The notes beneath the pieces are model-generated. The model ran no database searches and was not told where the DNA came from. It saw nothing but the letters and a program-made list of their open reading frames with translations. Of a stretch of 64,000 nt of DNA, positions 1 through 12,532 are shown piece by piece. The translations under genes were made by a program, and so were the position numbers. Each line of letters begins with the position of its first letter. Positions within the stretch are counted from its first letter, which is position 1. The stretch comes from Aphis gossypii (lineage: Eukaryota > Arthropoda > Insecta > Hemiptera > Aphididae), in the NCBI RefSeq assembly GCF_020184175.1, contig NW_026083088.1:41428-105427 (forward strand), given 5' to 3'.

Positions 1-647
1 AAATTGACATTCATTTTCAGATTCTAAAAAATCACATAAATTGGAAAAAGCGTTTGCTAGATCTTCATCTTGTGGTCTCCCTCTTTTCTTATTTTTATCG
101 ACTGGATTTGTCGAGCAAAATCTACGTTCACACGATTTATGATACTTCGATTCTTCAGATACCAAACACATCACACTATTCAACCGTTTGAGCACCTCTT
201 TACCCCATTCATCATTTCTTTTGTTCGTTACGTCCATAATTGATGTTTTAAAATGAAGGGTAGATACTTGTACTACACTATCTCGACGTTCCTTACTCAA
301 TTTTTTTTCCAATTCTTTTGAACATTCTTTGTCGCAGAATAAACAATTTTCTTTAAATTTAAATATATAATTTGAACGAAGCTTACCTTTGACAGGTGAT
401 ATGTTACTCGTACCTTCTTTTCATTAACATATTTCCTTATGGTGTCTGGTCTTGTGTAATTCTTTCGGCAATCTTTGTGAACAAGTACATTTTCTAAATT
501 CACTAAAGACTTCCATTTATTATCGAATCGCGCTTTACTCGAATTTATAAGATTTGCTATGCCCTTAGCCTTTATAGAAACACATTCACTTTCAACACTT
601 AGTTCTTCAACACATATAAAACATAAATTGGCCATTTTTATAAACAC
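1..647 (-). CDS. Cysteine-rich aphid-type multicopy protein, 5' part
   Basis: I cannot name a function. The reading starts at MANLCFICVEEL (Met near 632) and carries a CxxC pair. Further on are VLVHKDCRKNYTRPDTIRKY and, after a break near 335-390, a second cysteine motif CLFCDKEC and then CERRFCS. A donor-like GGTAAGC near 385-390 and an AG near 330 suggest a very short intron, or else a small insertion that breaks the frame. From 330 to the window edge the frame is open and ends in an acidic stretch. The pairing of an N-terminal CxxC/HxxC block with a second CxxC block is one I associate with large duplicated families in aphid genomes. It is probably a zinc-binding protein of unknown role. 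The 3' end lies outside the window, so it could be a pseudogene. Confidence 0.5.
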
Positions 648-3201
648 TTTCTGAACTGAGAACGTTAATTTAAAAATAATATTTACTCACATAAATATAT
701 CGACTATAATGTAACAGTTACAGTGTTCACTATTGACTACACAAACATCGACTGTCGACCGTCGACGTATATGCATCAGACACCACCTGGCGAAATACCA
801 GACGCCCTTCGGAACGCCACTACATTCCGAGCAATACAACAATGCATCCCCTCAAGATTCAACGTTCACTAAAACCCTGTTTGTGTACACGTGTACTACG
901 GCCGGCTCACCATACCACAACAATTCTGATTCTACGAATTATATCTTTTACAACCATTGCGATAATATAAATAATATAATATACACGTTAATATAATCCA
1001 ATGACATTATTCATACTGTATATTTTATAAAATTATACGACTATTTCAAATGTACGACTTACAATAATTAAAATTATTAATATAATTTATCATTATATTA
1101 TGTAAAATAATATGCTCGTTAACTTTTTTCATAGGTCATTTTACCGTATTATTGACGGTTTTGGCTAAAACACAATAAAAAAAAAAAGATAAAAAAAATT
1201 TATTTTTTATATTTTTTAAATAAATAACACTTATTGCAACAGATATATACTAAAAGTAGCACTAGTCCATGGTAAACTTTATGGTCTTTAATTTTAGTTA
1301 TAGGTATTTTTATCGTAAGTTGAAAAGCTAACTAGTTATAAGCGAAAACAGTGAAAGGGGCGCGCCACCCTTTGAAGAAGGGTGGAGGGCTACGCACAAG
1401 GGGTAGGTGTCAGGACTTTTAGTATGTTTATAAGTGAGGTATGATCTAAAAAAAAAATTAAACTCCAGCTTTCGTGGAATTAGTTCCGAACTTTTTCCTA
1501 ATTTGACTGGGCTATTAGAATACACCAAGGTGTCCAACTCAGGACCGAAAAAAAGGACAGGTTATTCAATACCAAAAACCTAAATGTTGGCCATAAAATT
1601 ATTATGTTCCATAAATAAAGTAAAAAATATTATTATAATTATTAATTATTAATTTGTTTATTTTTGATACCTATTTATAATCTTATAATAGGTATGCACT
1701 AAAAGTATCTTAACAACAACATTAACAAACTTGCACAAATTAATATTTGTGGGCTTTACTGTTTAACATATTTTATTTAATAGGTAATTAAATAATTTCA
1801 ATTAAACATACATTTTGTAATACAAATCATGAAGAAAATATGTCTTCATTATTATAGAAATACAAAGTATAGTTTCATACTTATACATATTATGTTGGTT
1901 GTAATTATTTTAGTTTGATATAAAATGTTTAAATATAATAAAATCAGTATAATATAGATATTATATCCAAAAATATACTTCAAACATAATTTTGTTTTTG
2001 TAAGTGTGCGCAGATGTTTAAACAACTTTTTATTTAACTTCCATTGTAATATAACAGTATTTAAATTATATAAAAAACAGTTCATGAATATTAACAATTA
2101 ATATTTATGATTAGGACTATATTATATATTATATATATTATACTCTTTAGTATTGTAGTATTTATCTTTTTGTTATTGAAGGAAACCTTCAGGGTATGTA
2201 TCTGCGCACGCCAATGATTGATTGTTGTTAAGATACAGATTTAGTAAAATCATTTTTTTTCCTGAAATACTGACCAGATTAATTTAATAAACTAAAAAAT
2301 ATTAGAATTTACTTAACGGGTTGCATAAGCAGAGTATTTGTGTAAAATCTTAAATCTCTTAGTAATTAAAAAATCTAGTCATTACTCCAAAAAAGAGAAA
2401 TAATTGCCTGCTTATAATCCACCTTCCACCTTAATAGTGGCAGATACAGATAAATTTAAATCATTTAAAAATAATCGAAATTGATTTCAGAACCTAATAA
2501 AATATCTCTATAAAATTGAAACTTACAACTTAAATCTTACATTTTTTTTTTTTTAATTCAGAAAAATTTGTGTTTGTTAAGCATTTTGTTAAGTTATTAA
2601 TTTTTTCAGTAATACAATGTATGTTAATATTTAAATAGTAAAGATATTGCGTGAACCTCAATGTTATAAGTATAAGTTTTTGAAGTATGAAATCCACTTG
2701 GGAAGCTACTTATACCTATAAGATAAAATAAAATGAAAAATAATGATTAATAATATCTTCCTTAAGAATAATATACTTATACAATATACACTTTATTGTA
2801 TTAAGTATTCAGTATTTAATTGTTTAACCATTATTATTATTGAAGTATATAATATTAAAATGTTAAGATCTTATTCAGTTATAATTACATTTTTTGGTAA
2901 GACTTTTCATTTGGTTTTGTTTTGACAATGACGGCAGTATGAAAAAATATCCAAATAATGTTCACCAATTCAGTTCCATGTATGTTGTTCATAAATGGCA
3001 CATCAAACAAACAGTAAACTAATTGTAGTGTTTGGATCATATTTTATGGAACTACCTACATACAAGATAAAATACAATTTAAATAGTATTTAATATTATT
3101 AGTAAATGTATAATATAATATATAGTTAATTATACTTACATTTTATTTCTAGATTTTTTTTTTTTTTGACAATGTGTACCTAGTACTGTAGTCCAAAGAG
3201 T
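648..3201. other. AT-rich stretch without a supportable gene
   Basis: Open frames here are short, AT-driven and show no domain. A GTCGAC motif occurs twice within 20 bases near 760. A GC-richer patch near 1350-1430 (containing GGCGCGCC) stands out from the AT background and may be a decayed repeat. I see no RNA gene. Confidence 0.5.
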
Positions 3202-3360
3202 AATGTTATTAATTTTTTTTTTTTTTTTTATTAGAAGAACAAAAGACCGCGGCAGCTATGGCCATTGGTCAGACAGTGACTAAATAAAATTACATAGCTA
3301 CATATTTACATACATTTTTACAATATACAGGTTATATTTCTTTGAATAAGGTAGATTTTT

Positions 3361-6300
3361 TTAGAAAAATAAATAATTTTTGAGTTGCGGTGGTTCCGGG
3401 CTGAGGATTTCGTGTAAGTGGGTTGCTCCAAGGGTTTCCATACGTTCTTGTTGGTTATTTCTGCATTCTGTGAAGATGTGCTTGATGGTGAGTTGGACAC
3501 CACAGGTAGTACAGTTGGGGGGGTCCTCTCTTGTCATAAGATAGCGGTGGGTGAGTAATGTATGGCCTATTCTTAGGCGGTTTAGAATTGTTTCTTGTCT
3601 TCTGAAACAACCGGGGGGAGGAGGCCATGGGAGTATTGATTTTTTTACTTCATTGAGTTTGGCTGATTGATTTGACCAATATTGTTGCCACTTTATGGCA
3701 TAAAAGTTTTTTATGTATTTTTTTGCATCGCAGTAGGTAAAACCTGGTACATTGATAGCTTTAAGTGATGTGTATGAAAGTTTTGCGACCTCGTCAGCTT
3801 TTTCATTACCTGTTATATTACAATGTCCTGGAATCCACATGAAGGATATGTGTTTCCCGGCAGAATGTGCAATGTGACAAAGGTTGTGGATGTTTCTAGC
3901 TATATCGGTAGGGTTATTTATATTTTTGAGGCTTGTTATTGCACTGAGTGAATCGCTTAGTATAATACAGCGTTTGTCGTCGACGGATTGTATGAAATAT
4001 TTGATTGCTTCTAGTATAGCCATGGCTTCAGCGGTATATATGGAGCATTTGTCAGATAGTTTAAGTTGGATTTCGGTGTCACCACATATGATTGCAGCCC
4101 CAACTCTTTGATTTGTTATAGATGCGTCTGTGTATATCTGTATATGAGGTTCGGCATTGGCTATGATTTCATTAAAATGATATTTATATATTTTAGGATT
4201 GGTGTCCTTTTTGGGGAGCTGATGTAGTTCGAGGTTGATATCTAGGGTGATTGTCCAAGTTGGCTGAAGGCTAATAGTTGATGGTAAGATCTGATCTAGG
4301 TTCAATTTGTCTTGTAAATTTGTGAATAGATTATTGGGAGATGTGGAGATTCCTTGTGGGGATCTATGGATTCTGTCTGCCAGTAGTGATTTTTGTTCGG
4401 CCCATCTTAGTGATAGGGAGGGTATTCCTGCTATATTGGATATGCTGTCTATTGGGCTGGATCGGAAAGCGCCGATTGCCAGGCGCATTCCTGAGTTGTG
4501 AATATTTTCGAGCTTTTTTAGGTGAGATTGGATTGCTAACGAGAATAGAGGAGACATAATCTATTTTGGAAAGAATTAGGGATTTGTGGATCTTGAGAAG
4601 TACAGATGAATGGGCTCCCCATGAGGTATGAGAAAGCATTTTGATTATATTGAGACGATTGGTGCAGGCTTGTTTTAGTTGTCGGATGTGAGGTGCCCAT
4701 GAACATTTTGAATCAAACGTTATACCGAGGATTTTAATATATTTGTCATTTTTAATTATATAGATGCCCAAGCTAATTGACATTTTATTTTTGTTTTTGT
4801 TGTTGAATATAATGAGTTAAGTTTTTTCAGCTGAAAATCTAAACCCAGCTGAATTTGACCAATTTCTTAGTGAGTCTGTGGCATCTTGTAGGATATGTTT
4901 TATTGTTATTAGACTGCTGCTACGACATAAAATGGAGAAGTCATCAGCGTACAGTATGGGGATGATTGGTTTTGGTATTAGCTTGGATATGTCATTAATG
5001 GCTAGCAGAAAAAGGGTTACGGAAATTGATGAACCCTGAGGAACTCCATTTTCTTGTATGTATGTATCCGACAGGCAGTTTGATGATTTAACTTGGAATG
5101 AACGTTCAAGTAGTAGGTTTTGGATGAAGTTAAGTAGGTTCCCTTTACAAACTATTTTGTTAAGTATGTACAATATTCTTGGTCTCCAAGTGGTGTCGTA
5201 GGCCTTGGCAATATCGAAGCTGATCATGCCTAAACTTTGTTTGTTGTTATTAGCTATCTCGATTTCTCTTTTGATACTTAGGAGATTGTTTAGAGTGCTT
5301 CTATTTTGTCTGAAGCCATTTTGTTCGGGAATTATATATTTAATTTTTTCAAGGAACCAGATGAGTTGACGATTAATGATTTTTTCTAGTAGCTTACATA
5401 GTGTGTTAAGTAAAGTGATAGGGCGATAGCTTTCGGTGAGATATTTATTCTTATTGGGCTTGAGAATTGGGATCACAAAACCATGTCTCCAGTATTTTGG
5501 AAATACGTTATTTGCCCATATAGTGTTATAGATGTCAAGTAGGTGTTTCATACCGTTGAAAGGTAGATTTTGGATAAAAATATAAGGGATACCATCTGAT
5601 CCAGGGCTTTTACTTTTGTTGGTTTTCAATACCATTTCCAATTCTTCAATGGTTATATGGGAGTTGATTAGGATTTGTGTAGTATTATTGGGATCGATTG
5701 TGTTTGGCGGAGAGTAGTATCGATGGCAATTTATGAGGAATTTGTTTTCATAGTTGGAATTGCTTGAATTTTTTTGAAAATATTCTCCAATAGAATTGAC
5801 CACTTCTTTTGGTGTCGATATGAGTTTTGAGTTGTATAAAAGTTGAATATTGCTGTGTCGGTTGGTTCCTTTGAGATATTTAATTTTGCTCCACACTACT
5901 GAGGGATCGGTCTGGTTATCTAAGCTGGATGTGAAGGTTTTCCAGGATGTGGCTTTACTGAGTTTAACTAAAAATCTAGTGCGCGCTCTATTTCGTTTTA
6001 ATTCTAAGAAGTCATTTGGGTTGTGTGTGTTTTGGTATTTTTTAAGGGATTTGTTTTATTTATAATAGATGTTTTATTTCGTTGTTCCACCATGGAACCC
6101 GAGGTCGTTTTGGTTTGTTGTTGGCTATTCCTATGGAAATTTTGCAGTATCAGTGATGAGTTTGAGAATTGGTTTACATCATCATCGATATTTTCTTTAG
6201 TAGGGGGTTCAAGTGTAGATAACTGTTTTCGATTAATGAATTGAAGAGGTTCCAATTAGCTTCTTTACTTTCCATCTTGGCGGATAGAATAAGTCTTTTT

Positions 6301-6962
6301 TGTTTGACGAGTAAGTGAAGTTATTTGGATGGGAATGTGGTCGCTGCTGAAGATATCAGGTAGTACTTTCCATTCGAGATTGTGTGCAAGGGAGGTATTG
6401 GATATAGAAAGGTCGATAGTGGAAAATTTCCCGTCAGAGGGATTTATTCTGGTGGGCTGTCCGGTGTTTAATAATACTAGATTGTCTTGAGTTAGGAGCT
6501 CTTCAATTATTTTCCCTCTTGTGTCGGTTTATGTGATCCCCAGATTGGGCTGTGGCTGTTGAAGTCCCCGACTATTATGAACGGCTGTTGGAGTTGATGG
6601 ATGATATTTTCTATATCGGTGAGTGTGAAATTTTTTTGATTGGGGAGGTAAAGGTTGCAGATAGTTATTTTATTGTGGGGTAGAGTTATGGATACCGCAA
6701 CTGCTTCTATGTCAGTAGTTAAATGAATTTCTTCACTAGGGTATTCTTGGCTGGCAAAAATTGCTACCCCGCCGCTGGCTCGGTTGCACGTATTGCGGTT
6801 TTTTTTATAAATGTTGTATTGATATAACGAAGGATTGTTCTTGTCTGTGAGGTTTGTCTCTTGTAGGCACATTATGGTAGGCATGTAATCTTTAGTAAGT
6901 AATTGGAGTTCTGCATATTTTGAGTAGAACCCGTTCATATTCCATTGTATAATGTTTATCAT
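3361..6962 (-). pseudogene. Non-LTR ORF2: endonuclease, reverse transcriptase, RNase H
   Basis: ORF2 makes the enzyme for target-primed reverse transcription. In order: an APE-type endonuclease (6962-about 6300) with QWNMNG, LQETNL, GDFNSHSPIWGS and SSDHIPI; a linker; reverse transcriptase (5896-about 4800) with FDIAKAYDTTW, GVPQGSSIS and the catalytic YADD; a thumb region; RNase H (about 4140-3780) with YTDAS, AEAMAILEAI, SDSLSA and PGHCNITGNEKADE; and a C-terminal CxxC/H/C motif (CTTCG...HIFTEC). Frame breaks occur near 6520, between 6255 and 6000, and near 4800. RNase H plus an endonuclease of this type supports the I group over Jockey. All catalytic motifs are still readable in pieces, so this is a fairly young pseudogene. 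Confidence 0.85.
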
Positions 6963-7012
6963 AATGTATTAGGTGTATTATAGATGTTAGTAATAATGCT
7001 AAACTAAGGTTG

Positions 7013-8600
7013 TTATTCTATTATAGTGTATTTGTTAGGTGGAGGTTTAGCTTGATAGAGACGGTTGGGCTTGGAAGAGGAGGTTGACAGTTTAGTGAGA
7101 CGGCTTTTTATTGATCGATCAGAAACAAGAGGTCTGATTTGATCTATTAAATCCATTAGAGGAGGTATACCAATATTTATTTCTTCGGTAAGTGAATGGA
7201 TGTTGATAGATTTATTAGTAAAATTTTCTAGTATGTATAAAAATTGTAGATAAGAGATAGGTAGATTGTCATTTTCTGTAAAGAATTTTTCTATTGGTTT
7301 TTTATGTTCATCCAAGTTTGAGTTGTATGATCTGTTGGATGAATTTGATCTGGAACGAATTTTTGCTTTTTTTATTGTTTTTTCTTTTTTTACCGTGGTG
7401 TTTGACGATATTTGATTATTAGGGGAGTCTGGTAATACTAGAGACGATGAGTCGGAGATTGGTCTTTTGTGTGTATCGTCTTGTGTTTGTGTTGATGGGG
7501 GTTCTTCATTATGTTCGGATAAATGAGATGTATCTAATGACCAGTCCGTGGTTGTAGGTGCCTGTTTTTCATCAGGTTGGGAGTTGGACGCAAGGAGGTG
7601 AGGATCATCTTCTGTAGACGTGGGTTGTATTTCGTTGGTGTTGTTGTGACCGTTGGTTGAATTTGTGTTAATTATAGGTTCGATTGAAACGTAGGTTTCA
7701 GGGTTTTTTTTTGCAGTTATTGGACGTGTGGCCGACAGCTTTACATAGGAAACAAATTAACGTATCATCCGTGAGGAATATTCTAAATTGATTATCGTTA
7801 TGTGTGATTAGCATTGAGTTGGGCAGTTTTGGAATATCTTCATGTGTAATGTACACTTGCCTGCGAAAGCTCATGATATGTCCGTAGCCTTCCATGTTGA
7901 TACCGGCTTTTAAATGGTTAATTTGTGAAGTGGGATTTATATTTATATGTTTTAATGCGTCAAGTATTGCTCGGTTTGGGATTGACGGACATACATTAGA
8001 TATAACAATGCGTTTAGTCGGGTTAACAAGTCTACGTATTTGAATTAATTGATCATTAATTTTAATATGTCTGTGTTTGTTGCATTAAATTATCGAGAAC
8101 TGGTTTACTGGATAAAATACACAGAAACGGTGGTTGGAAATACGTGATACAAAGATAATGTGATAGGTTTGACTATTTTGCCGATAGCGATTATGCTCAA
8201 TTTGAGATATTCCGTCGATAGAATTAAAACACTATCGCTTGCTCTCTGCTCGGAGTGTTTTCCGTGGCAGTCGCCGTAGCGAAGTTCATGTTGGTGTTTG
8301 TGTAGATAGATGCGGGTTGAGTAGAGTGTTCCGTTAACGATAGGGAGTCATTAGTTAATTGGTTTGCGATAGCGGTGGGAGACTGATGTGTGTATCGATG
8401 GGACGGGAAGGTGTAGTCTGGTGTGTATTCATGGCGGCGCGTGACGGGAGGGGAATGGTTGATAGACGAGTTCGACAGTCGCAAATTTTTATCGTACGAG
8501 ACAGGTTTGTTTTTGAGCTGGCTTTGTTGTGTTGATATTGGTTCGTAGATGGTAAATTGCGGCTTTTTTGTGTAGGTAAAGCACTTGGTTTATTTGACAT
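7013..8600 (-). pseudogene. Non-LTR ORF1 (gag-like), frameshifted
   Basis: ORF1 encodes the nucleic-acid-binding protein that coats the element RNA. It starts at MSNKPSALPTQ (8600). The first part is Ser/Thr/Pro-rich and shifts frame near 8360-8480. A middle segment (7895-7698) ends in a single CCHC knuckle, CFLCKAVGHTSNNC. A slip in an A-run at about 7705-7712 then breaks the frame. The reading continues through a disordered Thr/Asn-rich region to a conserved-looking C-terminal block (7315-7013) ending YTIIE. ORF2 begins 50 bases downstream. The rest of the family should have one continuous ORF across this span. Confidence 0.75.
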
Positions 8601-8838
8601 GTTGGTGGTGAAGGATTTAGTTTGTAGAGTGGTTTTGGTGTTTGACGCCCGAGGAGTTTTTATTCATTTTAAATGAATATGGTGACCGCGTTATATAACG
8701 TGATTAAATGGGTGAATAATCATATTACCTGGTAACGCCAGCCGTGGAGTATGTACGTGCTATCGAGAGCTATAAAACGTTGTCAGAGAGCACACGTGTT
8801 GTACGATCGGTGGTAGAACACGAACTGAATGTTATTAA

Positions 8839-10346
8839 AAATAACCAACTTATTGTATTAAAGCCCATTATTTGATAATAAATCAGATTTCTACATAGTT
8901 TTCATAAAATATTGTTGAAAACTATTTCTTCAGATTGAGGCCAGTTGTTGAGCAATAAAATCTCGAATAAAATTTATATAATGTCATCGTTAAAAATTAT
9001 CGAATCAACATTTTACGTTTCAATTACTTGGTTTAAGATTTACTTAATTGTACTTAGCTCGAATTGACTGGTAAAGATTCTTCGTGCTATTTATTAGTTG
9101 ATAGATTTGAAATAATTTTAATAGGTATGGCCCGGTATGGGTACCTTTTTCTTTTATGTTGCAAAAACCGGATACGCCATACGGTACTGTTGTCTGTTTG
9201 TAGATATAACATAGACCAACTTTATGCATATTTAACTAATTAGTGATTCAAATATAACTTTATATAAACATTGAAATCATTGGGTTTTAATTATTAACAT
9301 TAGTTAAGTATTTACTATTTACTATAGTAATATTATAATAAAGCCATGTGCCCATCGCCCATGTTATTATTTGTCAGTTTTTCACATTTCACATAACAAT
9401 TAACATTTTAACCACAATATATGAGCGCATTCTGGAATAATAAATAAATCTTAATTATTCCATGATAATATGACATTTTTTATCAGCCAAATCTTGATAA
9501 TAGGTTTATTATCAGCGTAGTCCGTGGTACTGATAACATTTTTCTTTCTCATAATATTATGATAATAAATTAAAGTGATATAAAGGACGTCCGGACGGCG
9601 GATATAAATAATAATTTATCGCCACCGTTGCAGTGTGTGGGGACTTTAAAAGGTTCAAAGTATTTACTACTGATTATTATTATACTAATATTGCTATTAC
9701 ACCATGTTTTCCCGGTGATTAGGAATAGGGTACAACAGAATTGATAGCTATCCAAATTGGTACATAATATGACAATAAACTATTGTGCACACAATTTATG
9801 ATGACCTATCGAACTTCAGATAAAAGATATCAGTATTTTAACTACTGGTTTTTGATTAAATATTATTGCACCTCCAAAAAAAAAATCTTCTACTGTATTG
9901 TAAAATACATATTAGAATACAACTGAATATGATCGAAAAACTTTAATTTGCCATGGGATAAAGAAAAAAAGAAATTTATTATTATGCAACCGTATAGAAA
10001 AAAATTAGTTTTATTCATTTCTAATTAATAATCATTAAACTATAGGTTGTAAAATAAAATCAAAAATTGACATTGCTGCATAAATACGTAAATTGGGGTA
10101 ACAAAAATTGGAAAAGTTATGGAATAATAATTAATTTAAGAACAAATAAAAAAAATATTATGATAACAGATTACTTTTGAATTAGAGTGTCTTACTTCAT
10201 AGAAATATTGAAATTTTAAAAATTTTTAAAAAATCAACCAGTTGACTTAAATAAATGTTTTTACCGTCAAAATTTTTCTTAAAATCAGATTTACAGATTT
10301 ACAAATTGGCTATTTTGAATATTGCCGAAATTTTTTTTATCAATTT
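8839..10346. other. AT-rich spacer, no gene seen
   Basis: Only short AT-driven open frames. Small GC-richer patches near 9130-9200 and 9585-9640 have no coding signal I can support. Confidence 0.5.
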
Positions 10347-10929
10347 TGTTGCGTCCCGACTAGGTCGATTCTTGCATCAACGTACAAAATGAATACGTCG
10401 TGTTGTTCAAGTATAAGTTAATTGTTTATTAAAATAAGTCTTGCACGAATACAAATATTATAAGCTTAATGTAGAATATATAAAATAAGATGGTGAGTGG
10501 TGTTACGACCTGCCTCAGAAACTGATATCAAAATGACTTGAGTGGTGTTACGACCGACCTCTGAGTGTCATAGATATCCCTATTCGTTGGTTATACAGTA
10601 ACCGTCTGTCGAGCTCTTGTCTCGATCCCTCTTATATATGATTTCTTACAAGAGTGTGGGCGGTGACTTCGTCATACGAGGGGTCCCGGAACGACTGCTT
10701 GTGTATTCTTACCCATGATTCTTATCGAATCGTTAAGACACCGAGTTTCGACTTTTGCAAAGAGACGTGTGAATTACTTTAATTGTCAAATTATTATTAA
10801 TATAATATTCTACTCTCTCGTGTCCTGTACTCGTGTGCCTGTGGTATTAATTTTACAAGTTAGGAAATTTGACATTGTATGATCTTATGCATATAAAATA
10901 ATCGATACGGACAGTATAGGTCCGTAACA
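10347..10929. mobile_element. Solo LTR (583 bp) with 4-bp target duplication
   Basis: The block starts TGTTGCG and ends CGTAACA, so it has TG...CA ends with a short inverted repeat. It is flanked on both sides by ATTT (10343-10346 and 10930-10933). A 4-bp duplication and these ends fit a Gypsy-type solo LTR left by LTR-LTR recombination. Inside, a segment around 10495-10570 is imperfectly duplicated (GTGGTGTTACGACC occurs twice, about 40 bases apart). No internal coding sequence remains. It sits within another repeat that ends near 11062. Confidence 0.8.
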
Positions 10930-11882
10930 ATTTTTAAGTTTTTTATTTTCACTATTAAAAAATAAAAAATAAAAATTGCATACTAACAATGTAGCGCAAT
11001 TGTCTATGAATTGTATTTAAAAGTTATTTCATTTGTCAGATCTCAGTGGGACACCCTGTATATAAAAATGAAGACAAAAATGTATAAGACAATGTATAAC
11101 TGTCATTGCATTCCAGCAAGAAAATAAACTATATTAAGGTCGCTATTGATTATGATTGAATATAATAGTTATAGACCTGTTTTTATATTTTGTTAAAACC
11201 ATAACAACAAAAATAAGAATTAGCGAAATAAGTCAATGTCCATAGAAAATTTCAAATTCACAGCAATAGACTAACATAACAAGTTATACCAAGTTTTATT
11301 ATTTTACTAACAGGCAACAAAATAAAAACCACGAAATGGCACATTATTTTATTTTACCCATTGTAGTAAAAAAAAAAAAAAATGATACAACTTTGAAACC
11401 TAAGTGTTAGAAATTCTAAATTTACGTACACATCTCGCGGGGTCAACAATTTACCACGTGTGGATTGCCTATATGATAATTTACTGCTCGCATAATCATA
11501 AGAGAGTCTCACGGCAACGGTAAGCACAATGACTATACTATTATGACTCGAGTAACTCACTGATTAATAAATGTAGAGCCTGAACAATGATAGATCGATA
11601 CTTGCAATTTACACGGTACATTCGTAATATCATACCACAAATTTAGTGTGCAATAAGAAATCATTTTACAAAATTCGCATGTTAAAGTGGTGCTTTCACA
11701 AGATTTTTGAGAATCAAAAAGGTCTATGAAAATGTCTAAGTTTTGAACACCGTTAAATCGAATATTAAATAACAAATTAATCAAAATTCGAATCATATTA
11801 TATAGAATTGGCATTATTAACGGGCAACGAAGTGCACGGGGTCAGCTAGTTAAATCATATAAATTAAATTATATAAATCTAC
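10930..11882. repeat. Decayed repeats: CAGGGTGTCCCA-type end and Helitron-like end
   Basis: At 11048-11062 the minus strand reads TATACAGGGTGTCCCAC, a terminus I recognise from insect DNA-transposon repeats; the solo LTR at 10347 sits in its interior. At about 11820-11852 the sequence GGCAACGAAGTGCACGG followed by GTCAGCTAG and T resembles a Helitron 3' end (CTAG followed by T). I cannot delimit the other end of either. Open frames at 11354-11814 have no recognisable domain. Confidence 0.4.
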
Positions 11883-12510
11883 ATGGTACATAGTAAAATT
11901 ATTACAGATATATCCATCATCGAAAAAACTAGATTCGTCAATGATCTTATAAATATCCCCAGTTCTATATCTACTGAACTATTAAGTTACTTTGCCAACC
12001 TTGGCCTTTGCCAACCAACACCTAATGATTTACCCCATCATTCATTTCCAAAAAAAAAGACTGGAATAATATGAACCGATCTTTCCACAAATCCTATTAT
12101 TTCAAAGAATTAGCAAACAATAATAAATCTAGCAGACTTTGGCTATCTTATTCATCAAGTAAAGATCACATTTTTTTGTATTACCTGTAAATTGTTTGGT
12201 TTACCAAAAGCCAAAAAAAAAAACAAAGTTGGCATTAAATGGTTCAAATGATTGGTCTAATATACATAGAGTTATTAATAATCATGAACACTCGCCTATT
12301 CATATACAATCAGAAATCAGTCGGGGTCTTTATATGCAAAGTAATCGAGTTGATTTAAGTGACCAATTGATGATTATGTACTAATCGTGAAGTGGTTCAA
12401 ACAATTATCGAAGTATAAATTTTTGCTGTTCGACAAAATATCTAGCCACGAGGACACAATGAAGACATGCGTCAGACTGCGCTTAACAAAATTGTGAGTT
12501 TTTACTATTA
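11883..12510 (+). pseudogene. hAT transposase remnant (TTF zinc finger/ZMYM1-like), N-terminal part
   Basis: The N-terminal part of a cut-and-paste transposase, in three broken pieces. The first (11883-12074) includes LGLCQPTPNDLP. Then comes WLSYSSSKDHIF (12140-12177), matching the WL.YS..KD..FC start of TTF zinc fingers, but the expected cysteines are lost. NGSNDWSNIHRVINNHE (12237-12288) matches the G..DW.N....+..HE block. A last piece from about 12384 has NREVVQTIIEV and, after stops, RGH. The same blocks occur in the better-preserved transposase at 30578-32745, which supports the call. Several stops and no catalytic region, so it is dead. Confidence 0.65.
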
Positions 12511-12532
12511 TTGTTATTTATTTATACTACTA

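Larger units (their letters stand above)
3213..8827 (-). mobile_element. Full-length I-group-like non-LTR retrotransposon, degenerate
   Basis: The element reads on the minus strand. Its 5' end is CAGTTCGTG at 8827, the CAGT start typical of I and Jockey elements. Its 3' end is a run of about 17 A (T on the plus strand, 3213-3229). It is flanked by an 11-bp direct repeat AATGTTATTAA at 3202-3212 and 8828-8838, a clear target-site duplication, so this is a complete insertion of about 5.6 kb. It encodes an ORF1 gag-like protein and an ORF2 with endonuclease, reverse transcriptase, RNase H and a C-terminal CCHC. That order places it in the I group (I/Loa/Nimb-like); the exact clade is inference. 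Both ORFs carry several frameshifts and it cannot be autonomous as it stands. Confidence 0.9.

Noticed and set aside
733..996. Open frame of 87 codons upstream of the cysteine-rich gene
   Set aside because: Low-complexity Asn/Tyr/Thr composition at the end, no motif, no relation to neighbours; likely chance.
9044..9229. 61-codon minus-strand frame
   Set aside because: No motif, no homology I recognise, AT-rich surroundings.
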